Source: Bacteroidales bacterium
GTDB taxonomy: Bacteria; Bacteroidota; Bacteroidia; Bacteroidales; GCA-2748055
Direction: 5' to 3'
Assembly (NCBI GenBank): GCA_021738565.1
Contig: JAIPBT010000002.1
Span: 71,774 to 135,773 of the forward strand
DNA length: 64,000 nucleotides
Shown here: positions 53,579-64,000 of the stretch, piece after piece
How the letters are laid out: each line of letters starts with the position of its first letter
Position numbering within the stretch: position 1 is the first letter of the stretch
Notes under the pieces: generated by a model
Databases searched by the model: none
Told to the model about the DNA's origin: nothing
What the model saw: only the letters and a program-made list of their open reading frames with translations
Program-made: the position numbers and the translations under genes

Positions 53579-55666
53579 ATGAACCCAGGACTTAAAAATA
53601 CAAGGAACATTGGGATCATGGCGCACATCGATGCCGGGAAAACAACCACCACAGAACGCATTCTGTTCTACACAGGTATTACCCATCGCATTGGTGAAGT
53701 CCATGACGGAGCAGCAACTATGGACTGGATGGTTCAGGAGCAGGAGCGGGGCATCACCATCACATCTGCTGCAACTACCACCTTCTGGAAGTACAACGAT
53801 ACAGAACATAAGATCAATATCATTGACACACCGGGGCACGTTGATTTCACCGTTGAGGTGGAACGTTCGCTTCGAGTTTTAGACGGTGCCATCGCTGTTT
53901 TTTGTGCGGTTGGTGGCGTTGAACCCCAATCTGAAACAGTCTGGAGGCAGGCCGACAAATACAAGGTTCCGCGCATTGCTTTCATCAATAAAATGGACCG
54001 GGTTGGGTCCGACTTTTTTGGTGTTGTAGGTGAGATCAGGGACAAGCTGAAGGCCAATCCAGTTCCGCTTCAATTGCCCATGGGTTCCGAAGATAACTTT
54101 ACAGGCATTGTTGACCTAATCGAGAGAAGGGCCATCGTGTGGAAAGAAGACGAAACCCTTGGAATGAAATATGAATACTGTCCGATTCCCGATGACATGG
54201 TAGACCTCGTGGAGGAGTGGAGAGAAAAGCTTGTTGAGGCAGTCTGCGTTTCAGATGATGGCCTCCTGGATCGTTTTCTCGAGGACCGTACCTCCATTTC
54301 AGTGGAGGAATTCATGGAATATGCGAGGCGTGCAACCATTAATATGGATATCATCCCCGTTTTTTGCGGATCAGCATTCAAGAACAAAGGCATCCAGCGT
54401 TTGCTTGATGGTGTTGCAGCCCTTATGCCAAGTCCGCTTGATGTAGGATCAATTAAAGGACTCAATCCTCATACTGAAAAGGAAGAAGTTCGGAACCCAA
54501 CCATTGAAGATCCACTTGCCGGACTTGTTTTTAAAATTGCCACAGATCCTTATGTCGGCCGACTGGCCTATGTGCGCGTCTATTCAGGACTTCTGAAAGA
54601 AGGGGTGATGGTCCTCAATAACAGGACCGGCAAAAAAGAGCGGATCTCAAGGATCTACCAGATGCATGCCAACAAACAAAATCCAAAAAAAGAAATTGAA
54701 GCGGGAGATATTTGTGCAGTTGTGGGATTGAAGCAATTGCGTACCGGAGATACGATAACCGCGGTGAACAAGCCGCTGGTCCTTGAGGCCATCGAATTCC
54801 CGGAACCCGTTATCGGTGTTGCTATTGAGCCAAAAACACAGGTGGATATTGATAAGCTCGGGCTTGCACTCAACAAACTTGCAGAGGAGGACCCTACTTT
54901 CCAGATACGTACCGACGAAGATACCGGACAGACCATTATCAGCGGAATGGGTGAATTGCACCTGGAAATACTGATGGACAGACTGAAAAGAGAATTCAAG
55001 GTTGAATGCAATATAGGCTCTCCACAAGTCAATTACAAGGAATCCATCACTACTGAAGTCCATCACAGGGAGATCTTTAAGAAACAGACTGGTGGAAGGG
55101 GTAAATTTGCTGATATTGACATATATATTTCCCCAGCCGATGAGGGTGTAAAAGGTTTGCAATTCATCAATGAGATCAAGGGAGGGAACATACCAAGGGA
55201 ATACATTCCTTCGGTTGAGAAAGGTTTTACCAATGCAATGTTAAATGGTCCCCTTGCAGGTTATGCAATTGATTCACTAAAGGTTCGCCTGATTGACGGA
55301 TCCTATCACCCGGTGGATTCAGACCAGCTTTCGTTTGAAATTGCGGCCCGGGGTGCATTAAGAAATGCGGGCAAAAAGGCAAATCCGGTCCTCATGGAAC
55401 CCATTATGTCGATCGAGGTGGTAACACCTGAAGAATACATGGGTGACGTGATATCCGATCTCAACAAGCGCCGCGGCCAGGTTGAAGGAATGGATTCAAA
55501 AGCAGGGGCAAGAATCATTAAGGCAAAGGTTCCTCTTGCAGAGCAGGTGGGATATGTAACAGCATTGAGGACACTTTCGTCAGGACGTGCAAGTTCAACA
55601 ATGGAATTCAGCCATTATGAGCAGATCCCTCCAAATATTGAAGCAGAAATCTTAAATAAAGCATAG
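53579..55666 (+). CDS. fusA: Elongation factor G
   Basis: 695 aa from ATG 53579 (a GTG at 53567 is possible). Canonical translocase. G1 AHIDAGKTT (15-23), G3 DTPGHVDF (83-90) with catalytic His87, and G4 NKMD are all intact, in contrast to the paralogue at 50151. Domains II-V follow. tuf does not follow as in proteobacteria; rpsJ comes next after 27 bases. Confidence 0.98.
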   Translation: MNPGLKNTRNIGIMAHIDAGKTTTTERILFYTGITHRIGEVHDGAATMDWMVQEQERGITITSAATTTFWKYNDTEHKINIIDTPGHVDFTVEVERSLRVLDGAIAVFCAVGGVEPQSETVWRQADKYKVPRIAFINKMDRVGSDFFGVVGEIRDKLKANPVPLQLPMGSEDNFTGIVDLIERRAIVWKEDETLGMKYEYCPIPDDMVDLVEEWREKLVEAVCVSDDGLLDRFLEDRTSISVEEFMEYARRATINMDIIPVFCGSAFKNKGIQRLLDGVAALMPSPLDVGSIKGLNPHTEKEEVRNPTIEDPLAGLVFKIATDPYVGRLAYVRVYSGLLKEGVMVLNNRTGKKERISRIYQMHANKQNPKKEIEAGDICAVVGLKQLRTGDTITAVNKPLVLEAIEFPEPVIGVAIEPKTQVDIDKLGLALNKLAEEDPTFQIRTDEDTGQTIISGMGELHLEILMDRLKREFKVECNIGSPQVNYKESITTEVHHREIFKKQTGGRGKFADIDIYISPADEGVKGLQFINEIKGGNIPREYIPSVEKGFTNAMLNGPLAGYAIDSLKVRLIDGSYHPVDSDQLSFEIAARGALRNAGKKANPVLMEPIMSIEVVTPEEYMGDVISDLNKRRGQVEGMDSKAGARIIKAKVPLAEQVGYVTALRTLSSGRASSTMEFSHYEQIPPNIEAEILNKA

Positions 55667-55693
55667 ATAATTATTTTATAACAACAGAAAATA

Positions 55694-55999
55694 ATGAGCC
55701 AAAAGATCAGAATTAAGTTAAAATCTTACGACCACAATCTGGTGGATAAATCTGCTGAGAAGATCGTTAAGACGGTTAAGTCAACAGGTGCAGTAGTAAG
55801 TGGCCCGGTGCCTCTTCCAACACATAAGAGGGTATATACCGTGTTACGTTCTCCTTTTGTGAATAAAAAAGCGAGGGAGCAATTTCAGCTTAGTTCATTT
55901 AAACGACTGCTGGATATTTACAGCTCAACGCCAAAAACCATTGATGCATTGATGAAACTGGAATTGCCAAGTGGTGTTGAAGTAGAAATCAAAGTTTAA
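55694..55999 (+). CDS. rpsJ: 30S ribosomal protein S10
   Basis: 101 aa. Head protein and, as NusE, part of transcription antitermination complexes. The long loop ([19 protein letters not shown]) and [11 protein letters not shown] end are typical. Begins the S10 part of the cluster with no intervening tuf. Confidence 0.97.
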   Translation: MSQKIRIKLKSYDHNLVDKSAEKIVKTVKSTGAVVSGPVPLPTHKRVYTVLRSPFVNKKAREQFQLSSFKRLLDIYSSTPKTIDALMKLELPSGVEVEIKV

Positions 56000-56019
56000 C
56001 CAAGGAAAAATTAAATAAG

Positions 56020-56637
56020 ATGCCAGGATTAATTGGTAAAAAAGTCGGAATGACCTCTATTTATGATGCAGAAGGAAAGAATATTCCCTGTACCGTAATT
56101 CAGGCGGGTCCTTGTGTTGTTACACAGGTGAAAACAAAGGATTCAGACGGGTATGCAGCTGTTCAGTTAGCATTTGATGACAAGAAGGAAAAGAACACCC
56201 CGGCCGCCATGAAGGGACATTTTGCAAAGGCAAAAACGACTCCTAAGAGGAAGGTGATAGAATTAAAGGGATTTGTTAAGGACTGGAAACCCGGTGACGT
56301 CATAACTGTTGATTATTTCCATGATGATACATGGCTGGATGTTTCGGGAATGACCAAGGGAAAAGGTTTTCAGGGCGTTGTAAAACGCCATAACTTCAGT
56401 GGTGTTAACGATGCTACACATGGTCAGCACAACAGGGAACGTGCCCCGGGTTCACTCGGAGCTTCTTCTTATCCTTCAAGAGTATTCAAGGGCATGCGCA
56501 TGGCAGGCCGCACGGGTGGAAAGAAGGTGAAGATCCTTAACCTCAGGGTGATGAAAATTATCCCCGAGAACAATCTTCTCATTTTGAAAGGTTCAGTACC
56601 TGGATCCAATGGTTCATATTTAATAATTGAGAAATAA
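56020..56637 (+). CDS. rplC: 50S ribosomal protein L3
   Basis: 205 aa. Early assembly protein whose extension ([18 protein letters not shown], then [16 protein letters not shown]) reaches the peptidyl transferase centre. The last base of its stop overlaps the rplD ATG. Confidence 0.97.
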   Translation: MPGLIGKKVGMTSIYDAEGKNIPCTVIQAGPCVVTQVKTKDSDGYAAVQLAFDDKKEKNTPAAMKGHFAKAKTTPKRKVIELKGFVKDWKPGDVITVDYFHDDTWLDVSGMTKGKGFQGVVKRHNFSGVNDATHGQHNRERAPGSLGASSYPSRVFKGMRMAGRTGGKKVKILNLRVMKIIPENNLLILKGSVPGSNGSYLIIEK

Positions 56638-57260
56638 TGGAATTAGAAGTATTAGATATTACAGGAAAAGGTACCGGGAAAAAGGTAAAACTTGATACAA
56701 GTATTTTTGGTATCGAACCAAACGATCACGCAATTTACCTTGATGTAAAGCAATACCTTACTCATCAGCGCCAGGGTACACATAAAACCAAGGAGCGTGC
56801 TGAAATTCAGGGCAGCAGGAGAAAAATAAAAAGGCAGAAAGGTACCGGCACGGCACGATTTGGTGATATCAAAAACCCTATTTTCAGGGGCGGAGGAAGG
56901 ACATTTGGTCCAAGACCCAAAACCTACCATATCAAGCTGAATAAGAAAGTGAAGGAACTTGCCCGTAAATCGGCACTTTCATACAAGGTTAAAAACAAAC
57001 AGGTAATGATCGTTCAGGATTTTAACCTGGAACAGCCTAAAACCAAGGATTTCACAGACATTCAGAAAAACCTGAAAGTCGAAGATAAAAAATCAGTTTT
57101 CGTTTTAAATGAACGAAATAAAAATGTATATTTGTCGTCGCGAAATTTACGGAACTCAAAGGTCGTAACAATTTCAGAATTAAATACTTACGATATAATG
57201 AACGCAACAGCCCTGCTGTTTGAAGAGAGTTCTCTTGACGTTTTGCAAAAAAAATCTTAA
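56637..57260 (+). CDS. rplD: 50S ribosomal protein L4
   Basis: 207 aa. Exit-tunnel protein with the loop [22 protein letters not shown], which lines the tunnel constriction. In E. coli L4 represses the S10 operon; whether this applies here is not known. Overlaps rplC by one base. Confidence 0.96.
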   Translation: MELEVLDITGKGTGKKVKLDTSIFGIEPNDHAIYLDVKQYLTHQRQGTHKTKERAEIQGSRRKIKRQKGTGTARFGDIKNPIFRGGGRTFGPRPKTYHIKLNKKVKELARKSALSYKVKNKQVMIVQDFNLEQPKTKDFTDIQKNLKVEDKKSVFVLNERNKNVYLSSRNLRNSKVVTISELNTYDIMNATALLFEESSLDVLQKKS

Positions 57261-57281
57261 GAATTGGATTAGATCAATATC

Positions 57282-57572
57282 ATGAATATTTTAATAAAGC
57301 CAATAGTAACAGAAAAGATGACAGCCCAGGGCGAGGCTTTGAACCGTTATGGGTTTATAGTTGATAAGCATGCAAATAAATTGCAGATCAAAAAGGCTGT
57401 TGAAGATTTATACGAGGTAACAGTGGTTGATGTGAATACCATGCGTTATGCTGGTAAGTTGAAGACACGTTATACACGATCCGGTATTTTATCGGGCCGT
57501 ACCAATGCCTATAAGAAAGCAGTTGTTACTGTTGCTGAAGGCGAAGTAATTGATTTTTACAGCAATATATAG
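57282..57572 (+). CDS. rplW: 50S ribosomal protein L23
   Basis: 96 aa. Tunnel-exit protein, docking site of trigger factor and SRP. The IVTEKMTAQ start and YAGKLKTRYTRSGILSGRTN loop support the family, with the usual C-terminal valine-rich strand. Confidence 0.95.
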   Translation: MNILIKPIVTEKMTAQGEALNRYGFIVDKHANKLQIKKAVEDLYEVTVVDVNTMRYAGKLKTRYTRSGILSGRTNAYKKAVVTVAEGEVIDFYSNI

Positions 57573-57578
57573 GAAATT

Positions 57579-58406
57579 ATGCCAGTAAAGAAGTATAAAC
57601 CTGTAACACCAGGACAGCGGACAAAGCTTATTCCTTCATTTGAGGAAATCTCCACCTCGAAGCCGGAAAAATCTTTGATCAGGCCGATGAAAAAGTCAGG
57701 CGGAAGGAACAACCAGGGTAGAATGACCACGAGATACCTGGGTGGAGGACATAAGAAAAGATACCGCCTGATCGATTTCAAGCGCGACAAGGACAATTTG
57801 AACGCTACAGTGAAAAGCATTGAGTATGATCCGAACAGGTCAGCATACATAGCTCTTGTGGTTTATGAGGATGGAGAGAAGAGGTATATACTTGCTCCGG
57901 AAAAGATCAAAATCGGGGACAAGGTGCAATCAGGTAAGGATGTTGCCCCGGAAGTAGGCAATTGCCTTCCACTCGGTAAGATCCCCCTTGGAACCGACAT
58001 TCACAACATCGAGTTAAAACCGGGCCAGGGTGGAAAGATTGTCAGAAGTGCAGGTTCCTCTGCAACACTGACTTCCAGGGATGGAAAGTATGCCATTGTC
58101 AAATTGCCAAGCGGAGAATCACGGATGGTCCTTACAACCTGCCGTGCAACTGTTGGAGAACTCTCCAATAAGGATTTTGCACTGACAAATTCAGGTAAAG
58201 CGGGCAGAAGCAGGTGGCTTGGTCGCAGACCCCGCGTCCGTGGTGTAGCCATGAATCCGGTTGATCACCCAATGGGAGGTGGAGAAGGTCGTGCGTCCGG
58301 AGGCCATCCGAGGTCAAGGACAGGCGTGATCGCAAAAGGATATAAAACACGACCGAAAAAGAGATCCGATAAATACATTGTTGAAAGGAGAAAAACAAAA
58401 AAATAA
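57579..58406 (+). CDS. rplB: 50S ribosomal protein L2
   Basis: 275 aa. Essential for subunit association and peptidyl transferase activity. Contains [19 protein letters not shown] and, near the C-terminus, [13 protein letters not shown] with the conserved His close to the catalytic centre. It begins six bases after rplW. Confidence 0.98.
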   Translation: MPVKKYKPVTPGQRTKLIPSFEEISTSKPEKSLIRPMKKSGGRNNQGRMTTRYLGGGHKKRYRLIDFKRDKDNLNATVKSIEYDPNRSAYIALVVYEDGEKRYILAPEKIKIGDKVQSGKDVAPEVGNCLPLGKIPLGTDIHNIELKPGQGGKIVRSAGSSATLTSRDGKYAIVKLPSGESRMVLTTCRATVGELSNKDFALTNSGKAGRSRWLGRRPRVRGVAMNPVDHPMGGGEGRASGGHPRSRTGVIAKGYKTRPKKRSDKYIVERRKTKK

Positions 58407-58412
58407 GAATAT

Positions 58413-58679
58413 ATGAGCCGTTCATTAAAAAAAGGTCCTTTTATTGATTATAAGCTGGAGAAACGCATCCTTGTGATGAATGATTCAGGCAAAAAGTCAG
58501 TTCTGAAAACATGGTCGAGAAGATCTGTTATTTCTCCTGATTTTGTAGGGCATACAATTGCAGTTCATAACGGAAATAAATTCATCCCTGTATACATCAC
58601 GGAAAATATGGTAGGACATAAACTCGGTGAATTTGCACCTACGCGTATTTTCAGGGGACACGGTGGAAAACAGAAATAA
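58413..58679 (+). CDS. rpsS: 30S ribosomal protein S19
   Basis: 88 aa. Head protein that forms a complex with S13 near the A site. [17 protein letters not shown] and the C-terminal [14 protein letters not shown] are fully typical. Six bases after rplB. Confidence 0.97.
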   Translation: MSRSLKKGPFIDYKLEKRILVMNDSGKKSVLKTWSRRSVISPDFVGHTIAVHNGNKFIPVYITENMVGHKLGEFAPTRIFRGHGGKQK

Positions 58680-58703
58680 AAATCTTTAATACCATAAATA
58701 ATA

Positions 58704-59129
58704 ATGGGTGCCAGAAAAAGAAAAAGAGCCGAACAGATTAAGGAGGCAAAAAAGAGCCAGTATTACGCTGTGTTGAGAAATTTTCCTACATCGCCGCGAA
58801 AAATGAGACTGGTTACCGATATGATCAAAGGTGTGGAAATCAACAAGGCGCTGGATATGCTTAAACATAGTCCGAAAGAAGCATCACATTCCGTTGAAAA
58901 ATTACTTCTTTCTGCAATAGCGAACTGGCAGGCGAAGAATGAAGGAGCCAGGATAGAAGAAAATCACCTTGTGGTAAAGGAGGCCTATGTGGATCAGTCC
59001 AGGACATTGAAGAGGATTCAGCCTGCACCACAGGGAAGGGCTCACAGGATAAGAAAGCGTTCTAATCATGTTACCATCGTGCTTGGCAGCGACCATGTGG
59101 TAGAAGAAGTTGAATCTCAAGAAAATTAG
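58704..59129 (+). CDS. rplV: 50S ribosomal protein L22
   Basis: 141 aa. Tunnel protein with the extended hairpin ([21 protein letters not shown]) opposite L4. N-terminal basic extension and an acidic C-terminal tail ([10 protein letters not shown]). Confidence 0.96.
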   Translation: MGARKRKRAEQIKEAKKSQYYAVLRNFPTSPRKMRLVTDMIKGVEINKALDMLKHSPKEASHSVEKLLLSAIANWQAKNEGARIEENHLVVKEAYVDQSRTLKRIQPAPQGRAHRIRKRSNHVTIVLGSDHVVEEVESQEN

Positions 59130-59134
59130 TATAA

Positions 59135-59842
59135 ATGGGACAAAAAGTAAATCCAATAGGCAATCGTTTAGGGATCATCAAGGGTTGGGATTCCAACTGG
59201 TTTGGCGGTAAGGACTATTCAACCAAACTTGTTGAGGACAACAGGATAAGGGAATACCTGAATGCCAGGCTTGCCAAAGCAAGCATCTCTAAAATTATTA
59301 TAGAAAGAACGTTGAAGCTTATTACAGTTACTGTAAATACAGCAAGGCCGGGGATAATTATCGGGAAAGGAGGACAGGAGGTTGATAAACTGAAAGAGGA
59401 GTTGAAGAAGATTACCAGCAAGGAGGTCCAGATCAACATCTTTGAAGTGAAAAGACCAGAGCTTGATGCAACGATCGTTGCAAACAATGTTGCGCGTCAA
59501 CTGGAAGGTAAGGTATCTTACAGGAGGGCCATTAAGATGGCAATAGCTTCTACAATGAGAATGGGAGCAGAGGGCATCAAAGTATTGATCAGCGGACGTC
59601 TTGGCGGTGCAGAAATGGCACGGTCTGAAACATACAAGGATGGAAGGATACCTTTACATACGTTGCGTGCTGATATTGACTATGCGCTGGCAGAGGCCCA
59701 TACAAAAGTCGGCGTGATCGGAATCAAGGTCTGGATCTGCAATGGCGAAGTTTTCGGAAAGAGGGACCTGTCCCCGAACATTGGTGCAAAAAATGTGAAG
59801 CCCAAAGGAGGCGGAGCCGGATACCGAAATAAAAGAAAGTAA
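59135..59842 (+). CDS. rpsC: 30S ribosomal protein S3
   Basis: 235 aa. Two KH domains; [17 protein letters not shown] at the start and [16 protein letters not shown] at the GXXG loop of the type II KH domain. Part of the mRNA entry channel and helicase. Lysine-rich C-terminus. Confidence 0.97.
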   Translation: MGQKVNPIGNRLGIIKGWDSNWFGGKDYSTKLVEDNRIREYLNARLAKASISKIIIERTLKLITVTVNTARPGIIIGKGGQEVDKLKEELKKITSKEVQINIFEVKRPELDATIVANNVARQLEGKVSYRRAIKMAIASTMRMGAEGIKVLISGRLGGAEMARSETYKDGRIPLHTLRADIDYALAEAHTKVGVIGIKVWICNGEVFGKRDLSPNIGAKNVKPKGGGAGYRNKRK

Positions 59843-59869
59843 ATCAGAACACAGTAATATTTTGAAATA

Positions 59870-60292
59870 ATGTTACAACCGAAAAAGACAAAGTACAGGA
59901 GAATGCAGAAAGGACGCATGAAGGGTAATGCCCAGAAGGGAGCAACCCTTGCATTCGGTTCCTTCGGCATGAAGTCACTGGAGTCAGCCTGGATTACGAG
60001 CCGTCAGTTAGAAGCTGCTCGTCAGTCAGTTACAAGGCACATGAAAAGAGAGGGACAACTCTGGATCAGGATTTTTCCCGACAAACCCATAACAAAAAAG
60101 CCTGCAGAGGTAAGGATGGGTAAGGGAAAGGGGGCACCGGAAGGATTTGTGTACCCCATTACCCCGGGGAGAATAATATTTGAATTGGAAGGGGTTCCCT
60201 TTGATGTAGCAAAAGAAGCCATCAGAATTGGTTCGCAGAAATTTCCTGTGAAGACCAAATTTGTTGTCAGACATGATTATGAAATGAAATAA
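59870..60292 (+). CDS. rplP: 50S ribosomal protein L16
   Basis: 140 aa. Binds near the A-site tRNA elbow. [15 protein letters not shown] and [16 protein letters not shown] are typical. In many bacteria its Arg is hydroxylated; no information here. Confidence 0.96.
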   Translation: MLQPKKTKYRRMQKGRMKGNAQKGATLAFGSFGMKSLESAWITSRQLEAARQSVTRHMKREGQLWIRIFPDKPITKKPAEVRMGKGKGAPEGFVYPITPGRIIFELEGVPFDVAKEAIRIGSQKFPVKTKFVVRHDYEMK

Positions 60293-60303
60293 AATATACA
60301 CTG

Positions 60304-60510
60304 ATGAAGATTTCAGAGATCAGAGAATTAGCCACCAACGAGATCGAAGAGAGGATTGATAATGAAGAGAATATGCTGGTTCGAATGAAAATGAACCACG
60401 CTGTTTCTCCGCTTGACAATCCAAACAAGATCCGTGTGACCCGCAGAATAATTGCACGATTAAAAACAGAACTGAGGTCCAGAAAATCAGCTGAACAGAA
60501 AGAAAGTTAG
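60304..60510 (+). CDS. rpmC: 50S ribosomal protein L29
   Basis: 68 aa, helical hairpin at the tunnel exit with [17 protein letters not shown] and the [14 protein letters not shown]-type second helix. It ends one base before rpsQ. Confidence 0.94.
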   Translation: MKISEIRELATNEIEERIDNEENMLVRMKMNHAVSPLDNPNKIRVTRRIIARLKTELRSRKSAEQKES

Positions 60511-60511
60511 A

Positions 60512-60781
60512 ATGGAAATGGAAGAGATTACAAGAAATAACAGGAGAGAGCGTGTCGGTGTTGTTGTAAGCAACAGCATGGACAAGTCTATCATAGTTGT
60601 TGTAAAACGTAAGGTCAAGCACCCTATATACGGGAAATTTGTGAACAAAAGCTCCAGGTTCATGGCTCATGACGAAGAAAATTCAGCCAATGCAGGGGAT
60701 ACCGTTAAGATATCTGAGACCAGGCCATTAAGTAAAAATAAAAGGTGGAGATTAATAGAAATTATTGAAAGAGCCAGATAG
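60512..60781 (+). CDS. rpsQ: 30S ribosomal protein S17
   Basis: 89 aa (ATG 60512; an ATG two codons later is also possible). Early-binding OB-fold protein; [19 protein letters not shown] and [12 protein letters not shown] are conserved. Confidence 0.96.
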   Translation: MEMEEITRNNRRERVGVVVSNSMDKSIIVVVKRKVKHPIYGKFVNKSSRFMAHDEENSANAGDTVKISETRPLSKNKRWRLIEIIERAR

Positions 60782-60783
60782 TC

Positions 60784-61149
60784 ATGATACAACAAGAGAG
60801 TAAATTATCAGTAGCGGATAACAGTGGTGCACGTGAAGTGCTTTGTGTGCGTGTTCTCGGTGGTACCAAAAAAAGGTATGCATCTATTGGTGACCAGGTG
60901 ATCGTAACTGTAAAAAGCGCCATCCCATCTGGTGAAATTAAAAAAGGAACAGTTACCAAAGCCGTGGTAGTCAGAACAAGAAAAGAGGTCAGACGGTCAG
61001 ACGGATCCTATATCAGGTTTGATGACAATGCAGTTGTGTTACTGAACAATATGGATGAAATGAGGGGTACCCGTATTTTCGGACCTGTTGCCAGGGAGCT
61101 TCGTGATAAGCATATGAAGATCGTTTCACTGGCACCAGAAGTACTTTAA
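60784..61149 (+). CDS. rplN: 50S ribosomal protein L14
   Basis: 121 aa. Subunit-interface protein and site of RsfS binding. [19 protein letters not shown] and [14 protein letters not shown] are near-invariant. First gene of the spc section. Confidence 0.98.
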   Translation: MIQQESKLSVADNSGAREVLCVRVLGGTKKRYASIGDQVIVTVKSAIPSGEIKKGTVTKAVVVRTRKEVRRSDGSYIRFDDNAVVLLNNMDEMRGTRIFGPVARELRDKHMKIVSLAPEVL

Positions 61150-61167
61150 AGCAAAAATATTAAGCGA

Positions 61168-61491
61168 ATGCAAAAAAAGTTACATATCAAAAAAGGCGAC
61201 ATAGTTTATGTCAATTCCGGGGAATACAAGGGGCAGCAAGGCCGTGTCCTTGAAATTGACAGAAAGAAAATGCGTGCCATCGTTGAAGGTGTCAATATGC
61301 TTTCAAAACATACGAAGCCCAATGCAGAGAGTCCGCAGGGTGGAATCATAAAAAAGGAAGGTCCGGTTCATATTTCCAACCTGAACCCGGTCGATCCTTC
61401 CACAGGCGAAGCCACCAGGATCGGAAGACGTCTTAATGATAATAATAAATTAGTCAGGTTTTCAAAAAAATCAGGTGAGGAGATCAAGTAA
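61168..61491 (+). CDS. rplX: 50S ribosomal protein L24
   Basis: 107 aa. KOW-motif protein ([20 protein letters not shown]) that starts 50S assembly and lies at the tunnel exit. Its stop codon and the rplE ATG overlap by one base. Confidence 0.95.
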   Translation: MQKKLHIKKGDIVYVNSGEYKGQQGRVLEIDRKKMRAIVEGVNMLSKHTKPNAESPQGGIIKKEGPVHISNLNPVDPSTGEATRIGRRLNDNNKLVRFSKKSGEEIK

Positions 61492-62045
61492 TGGAATATG
61501 TACCATCATTAAAACAAAAGTACCGGGAGGAAATCATTCCTGTGCTGACCGACAAATTTGGATACAGTACCGTAATGCAGGTACCCAGGCTAAAGAAGAT
61601 TGTGATTAACCGCGGTGTGGGGCAGGCTATCGCAGATAAAAAAATGATCGATACGGCCCAGGAGGAATTATCAGAGATATCCGGACAGAAAGCTGTACAG
61701 ACTTTTTCAAAGAAGGATATATCAAATTTTAAACTGAGAAGAGGAATGCCCATCGGTGTGAAGGTCACTCTCAGGAGAGAAAGAATGTATGAATTCCTTG
61801 AGCGTCTGATTCATGTTGCAATCCCGCGGATCCGTGATTTCAGGGGGGTGTCTGCAAAACTTGATGGACGCGGAAATTATACACTAGGGATAACAGAGCA
61901 GATCATTTTTCCTGAAATTGATATAGATAAGGTCAATAAGATCAGTGGTATGGATATTACCTTTGTAACGACTGCTGATTCTGATGAAGAGGCATTTGCT
62001 TTATTGAAAGAATTTGGTTTGCCGTTTAAAAACGAAAAAAAATAG
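61491..62045 (+). CDS. rplE: 50S ribosomal protein L5
   Basis: 184 aa. Binds 5S rRNA and contacts the P-site tRNA and S13. [20 protein letters not shown] and [20 protein letters not shown] are typical. Confidence 0.97.
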   Translation: MEYVPSLKQKYREEIIPVLTDKFGYSTVMQVPRLKKIVINRGVGQAIADKKMIDTAQEELSEISGQKAVQTFSKKDISNFKLRRGMPIGVKVTLRRERMYEFLERLIHVAIPRIRDFRGVSAKLDGRGNYTLGITEQIIFPEIDIDKVNKISGMDITFVTTADSDEEAFALLKEFGLPFKNEKK

Positions 62046-62049
62046 AATT

Positions 62050-62319
62050 ATGGCCAAAGAATCAATGAAAGCTCGTGAAGTTAAGCGTCAAAAATTGGTT
62101 GATAAATACGCTGAGAAACGGGCAAGGTTAAAAGCTGAAGGCGATTATGTCGGATTAAGTCGACTGCCCAGGAATTCAAACCCTATCAGGCTGCACAACC
62201 GCTGTAAACTTACCGGACGACCAAAAGGTTATATGCGCCAGTTTGGTATCAGCCGGATCACTTTCAGGGAAATGGCATCTTCCGGACTTATCCCCGGGAT
62301 AAAGAAAGCCAGCTGGTAA
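62050..62319 (+). CDS. rpsN: 30S ribosomal protein S14 (zinc-independent form)
   Basis: 89 aa from ATG 62050; an upstream GTG at 62014 lies inside rpl[24 protein letters not shown] contains one Cys rather than the paired CxxC motifs, so this is the long, zinc-free S14 rather than the short zinc-ribbon type. Confidence 0.95.
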   Translation: MAKESMKAREVKRQKLVDKYAEKRARLKAEGDYVGLSRLPRNSNPIRLHNRCKLTGRPKGYMRQFGISRITFREMASSGLIPGIKKASW

Positions 62320-62351
62320 ATGTTGAACAGAAGAAATTTAAAGAGATAAAA

Positions 62352-62747
62352 ATGACAGATCCTATTGCAGATTATTTGACCCGTTTGAGGAATGCAGTGA
62401 TGGCAAATCACAAAATAGTTGATATTCCTGCTTCCAATATCAAAAAGGATATAACGCGTATACTTTTTGAGAAGGGATATATTCTGAACTACAAATTCGA
62501 GGACAAAGGTCCGCAGGGCAGTATTAAAATTGCATTGAAATACCATCCTGAAACTAAGATCCCGGCAATAAAGAAGGTCGGCCGGGTAAGCCGTCCGGGT
62601 TTGCGAAAATATGCAGGCAGTAATGGTACACCTCGGGTGCTCAACGGACTCGGAATTTCAATTATTTCAACTTCGCAGGGTGTAATGACCGATAAGGAAG
62701 CCAGGAAACTGGGAATCGGTGGCGAGGTTTTATGTTATGTTTATTAA
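62352..62747 (+). CDS. rpsH: 30S ribosomal protein S8
   Basis: 131 aa. Binds the 16S central domain; in E. coli represses spc. DPIADYLTRLRNA and the C-terminal STSQGVMTDKEARKLGIGGE are typical. Confidence 0.97.
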   Translation: MTDPIADYLTRLRNAVMANHKIVDIPASNIKKDITRILFEKGYILNYKFEDKGPQGSIKIALKYHPETKIPAIKKVGRVSRPGLRKYAGSNGTPRVLNGLGISIISTSQGVMTDKEARKLGIGGEVLCYVY

Positions 62748-62768
62748 TTAGTTAGAAAGATTTTTACC

Positions 62769-63323
62769 ATGTCAAGGATTGGAATATTACCAGTAAAGAT
62801 ACCACAGGGGGTTACAGTTAGCGTCGGACAGGATAACGTTGTTTCGGTTAAGGGTCCCAAGGGGGAACTCAACCAGAAAGTAGACGCTTCACTGGTTGTA
62901 AAGGTAGATGATGGTCAACTGACGGTTGCAAGGCCCAATGATGAACAGACAACCAAGTCGTTGCACGGCTTGTACCGGTCCCTGATTTACAATATGGTGT
63001 TGGGTGTATCTGAAGGATATACCATTCAGCTGGAGCTGGTTGGTGTTGGTTATCGCGCTGAGTCAAAAGGACAGGTGCTGGAGCTGAGCCTCGGATTTTC
63101 CCATGACATTCAGGTTAAGCTGCCACAGGAAGTTAGCGTTGAAGCAAAAACAGAGAGGCGTTCCAATCCTGTTATTACCTTTATCAGTGCCGATAAACAA
63201 CTGATCGGTCAGGTTGCGGCAAAGATCAGATCGCTGCGACCGCCGGAGCCTTACAAGGGAAAAGGGATCAAGTTCGTCGGAGAACAACTCAGGAGAAAAA
63301 CTGGCAAATCAGCTGCAGTATAA
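62769..63323 (+). CDS. rplF: 50S ribosomal protein L6
   Basis: 184 aa, two similar domains near the L7/L12 stalk base. SRIGILPVKIPQGV at the start and KVRSLRPPEPYKGKGI-type end (RSLRPPEPYKGKGIKFVGE) confirm it. Confidence 0.97.
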   Translation: MSRIGILPVKIPQGVTVSVGQDNVVSVKGPKGELNQKVDASLVVKVDDGQLTVARPNDEQTTKSLHGLYRSLIYNMVLGVSEGYTIQLELVGVGYRAESKGQVLELSLGFSHDIQVKLPQEVSVEAKTERRSNPVITFISADKQLIGQVAAKIRSLRPPEPYKGKGIKFVGEQLRRKTGKSAAV

Positions 63324-63362
63324 AAATATATTTAATAAGAAATATTTGAAAATTATATAAAG

Positions 63363-63719
63363 ATGGCTTTAACTAAGCAGAAAAGAAGAAGCAGGATAAA
63401 AAGCAGGATAAGAAAGAGGTTATCCGGAACTGCAGAAATTCCCCGTTTGTCTGTTTACAGGAGCAACAAACAGATCTATGCACAGATCATCAATGATGTT
63501 ACCGGGGAGACCATTATTGCGGCTTCTTCAAAAGAGAAAGGCATTGCTGATCAGAAGGTAAATAAAATCGAACAGGCGAAGCTTGTTGGAGCATCTATCG
63601 CCGGAAAAGCCAAAGAGAAAGGCGTTGAAACAGTGAAATTCGACAGAAACGGATATTTATACCATGGCAGGGTAAAAAGTTTAGCGGATGCTGCCAGGGA
63701 AAACGGACTCAAATTTTAA
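63363..63719 (+). CDS. rplR: 50S ribosomal protein L18
   Basis: 118 aa. 5S rRNA binder with a basic N-terminus ([19 protein letters not shown]), [18 protein letters not shown] and the C-terminal [22 protein letters not shown]. Confidence 0.96.
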   Translation: MALTKQKRRSRIKSRIRKRLSGTAEIPRLSVYRSNKQIYAQIINDVTGETIIAASSKEKGIADQKVNKIEQAKLVGASIAGKAKEKGVETVKFDRNGYLYHGRVKSLADAARENGLKF

Positions 63720-63728
63720 AACATTGCT

Positions 63729-64000
63729 ATGTCAACAAATAGTAGTATTAGAAAAGTAAAAACAAGTGACCTTGAACTCAAGGATCGCCTCGTCAGCATT
63801 CAGCGTGTAACAAAAGTTACCAAAGGAGGGAGAACGTTCAGTTTCTCAGCCATTGTGGTGGTTGGTAATGAAGATGGAATCGTGGGACATGGGCTTGGTA
63901 AGGCAAATGAAGTTACCACTGCAATTGCCAAGGGTGTTGAAGACGCTAAGAAAAACCTGATAAAAGTCCCGGTCATTAACGGAACCATTCCGCACGAACA
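63729..64000 (+). CDS. rpsE: 30S ribosomal protein S5, partial
   Basis: First 90 codons before the window edge. The N-terminal RNA-binding fold with [21 protein letters not shown] and [10 protein letters not shown] is clear. S5 shapes the mRNA entry and decoding accuracy. The C-terminal domain is cut off. Confidence 0.95.
   Translation, partial: MSTNSSIRKVKTSDLELKDRLVSIQRVTKVTKGGRTFSFSAIVVVGNEDGIVGHGLGKANEVTTAIAKGVEDAKKNLIKVPVINGTIPHE

Noticed and set aside
1-64000. tRNA or rRNA genes, prophage or integrase
   Set aside because: No tRNA cloverleaf with T-loop GGTTCGAAT-type sequence, rRNA stretch, integrase or phage structural gene could be recognised by eye; a tRNA scan would settle it.

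Overview
The window is a chromosomal segment of a member of the phylum Bacteroidota, most likely a free-living or facultatively aerobic relative of the Bacteroidales/Marinilabiliales. The evidence is the set of lineage-typical genes (DUF4492 before cydA, DUF5683 after parB, DUF4290 before murA, a CHU_C/T9SS-type protein, a str-S10-spc ribosomal cluster with no tuf gene) and several promoters of the Bacteroidota form TTG-N17-23-TAnnTTTG. There is no rRNA, no tRNA that I can recognise, no CRISPR array and no prophage.

Layout. 1-4.7 kb (minus strand): an aerobic caa3-type cytochrome oxidase operon, sco-coxA-coxC-coxD-coxB-cyoE, with a cytochrome c domain fused to subunit II and an A2-type (YSHP) active site. 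4.9-8.0 kb (plus): a cytochrome bd operon, DUF4492-cydA-cydB, followed by a 42-codon one-helix ORF that may be an extra small subunit. 8.1-12.8 kb: pssA, cysE-cysteine synthase, a glutaminyl cyclase lipoprotein and a lipid kinase. 13.1-17.0 kb: parA-parB-DUF5683-lytic transglycosylase.

17.1-34.6 kb is the accessory part: a cell-surface glycan region with two MBOAT O-acyltransferases, two SGNH-type proteins, two polyprenyl-phosphate-type GT2 enzymes, two large membrane proteins resembling GT-C enzymes, two LPG-synthase/flippase-like membrane proteins, an FrhB-like iron-sulphur protein and a heparinase-like protein. It also holds a broken gamma-carbonic anhydrase gene and a RAYT transposase gene carrying a 26-bp palindrome and 18-bp repeats inside its reading frame. 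The parts fall into two sets of the same five protein types, which suggests two parallel routes for adding and O-acylating sugars on the periplasmic face.

34.6-44.3 kb (minus): an NPD-family flavoprotein; a compact operon grpE-dnaJ-ABC ATPase-ABC permease-ppx/gppA-sigma54 response regulator (without a DNA-binding domain); a VTT membrane protein and a T9SS-type secreted protein. 44.7-49.6 kb (plus): a UvrD-type helicase, DUF4290, murA (with Asp in place of the catalytic Cys) and a TlpA-like lipoprotein. 49.6-50.15 kb is an AT-rich non-coding stretch with a GC-rich inverted repeat. 50.15-52.3 kb (minus) encodes an EF-G-like GTPase with an altered G domain. 52.6-64 kb (plus) is rpsL-rpsG-fusA followed directly by the S10 and spc ribosomal protein genes, running off the window inside rpsE.

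Most of the window is ordinary core genome. The most interesting parts are the candidate small bd-oxidase subunit, the duplicated glycan modules, the RAYT gene with internal repeats, and the natural Asp-type MurA.
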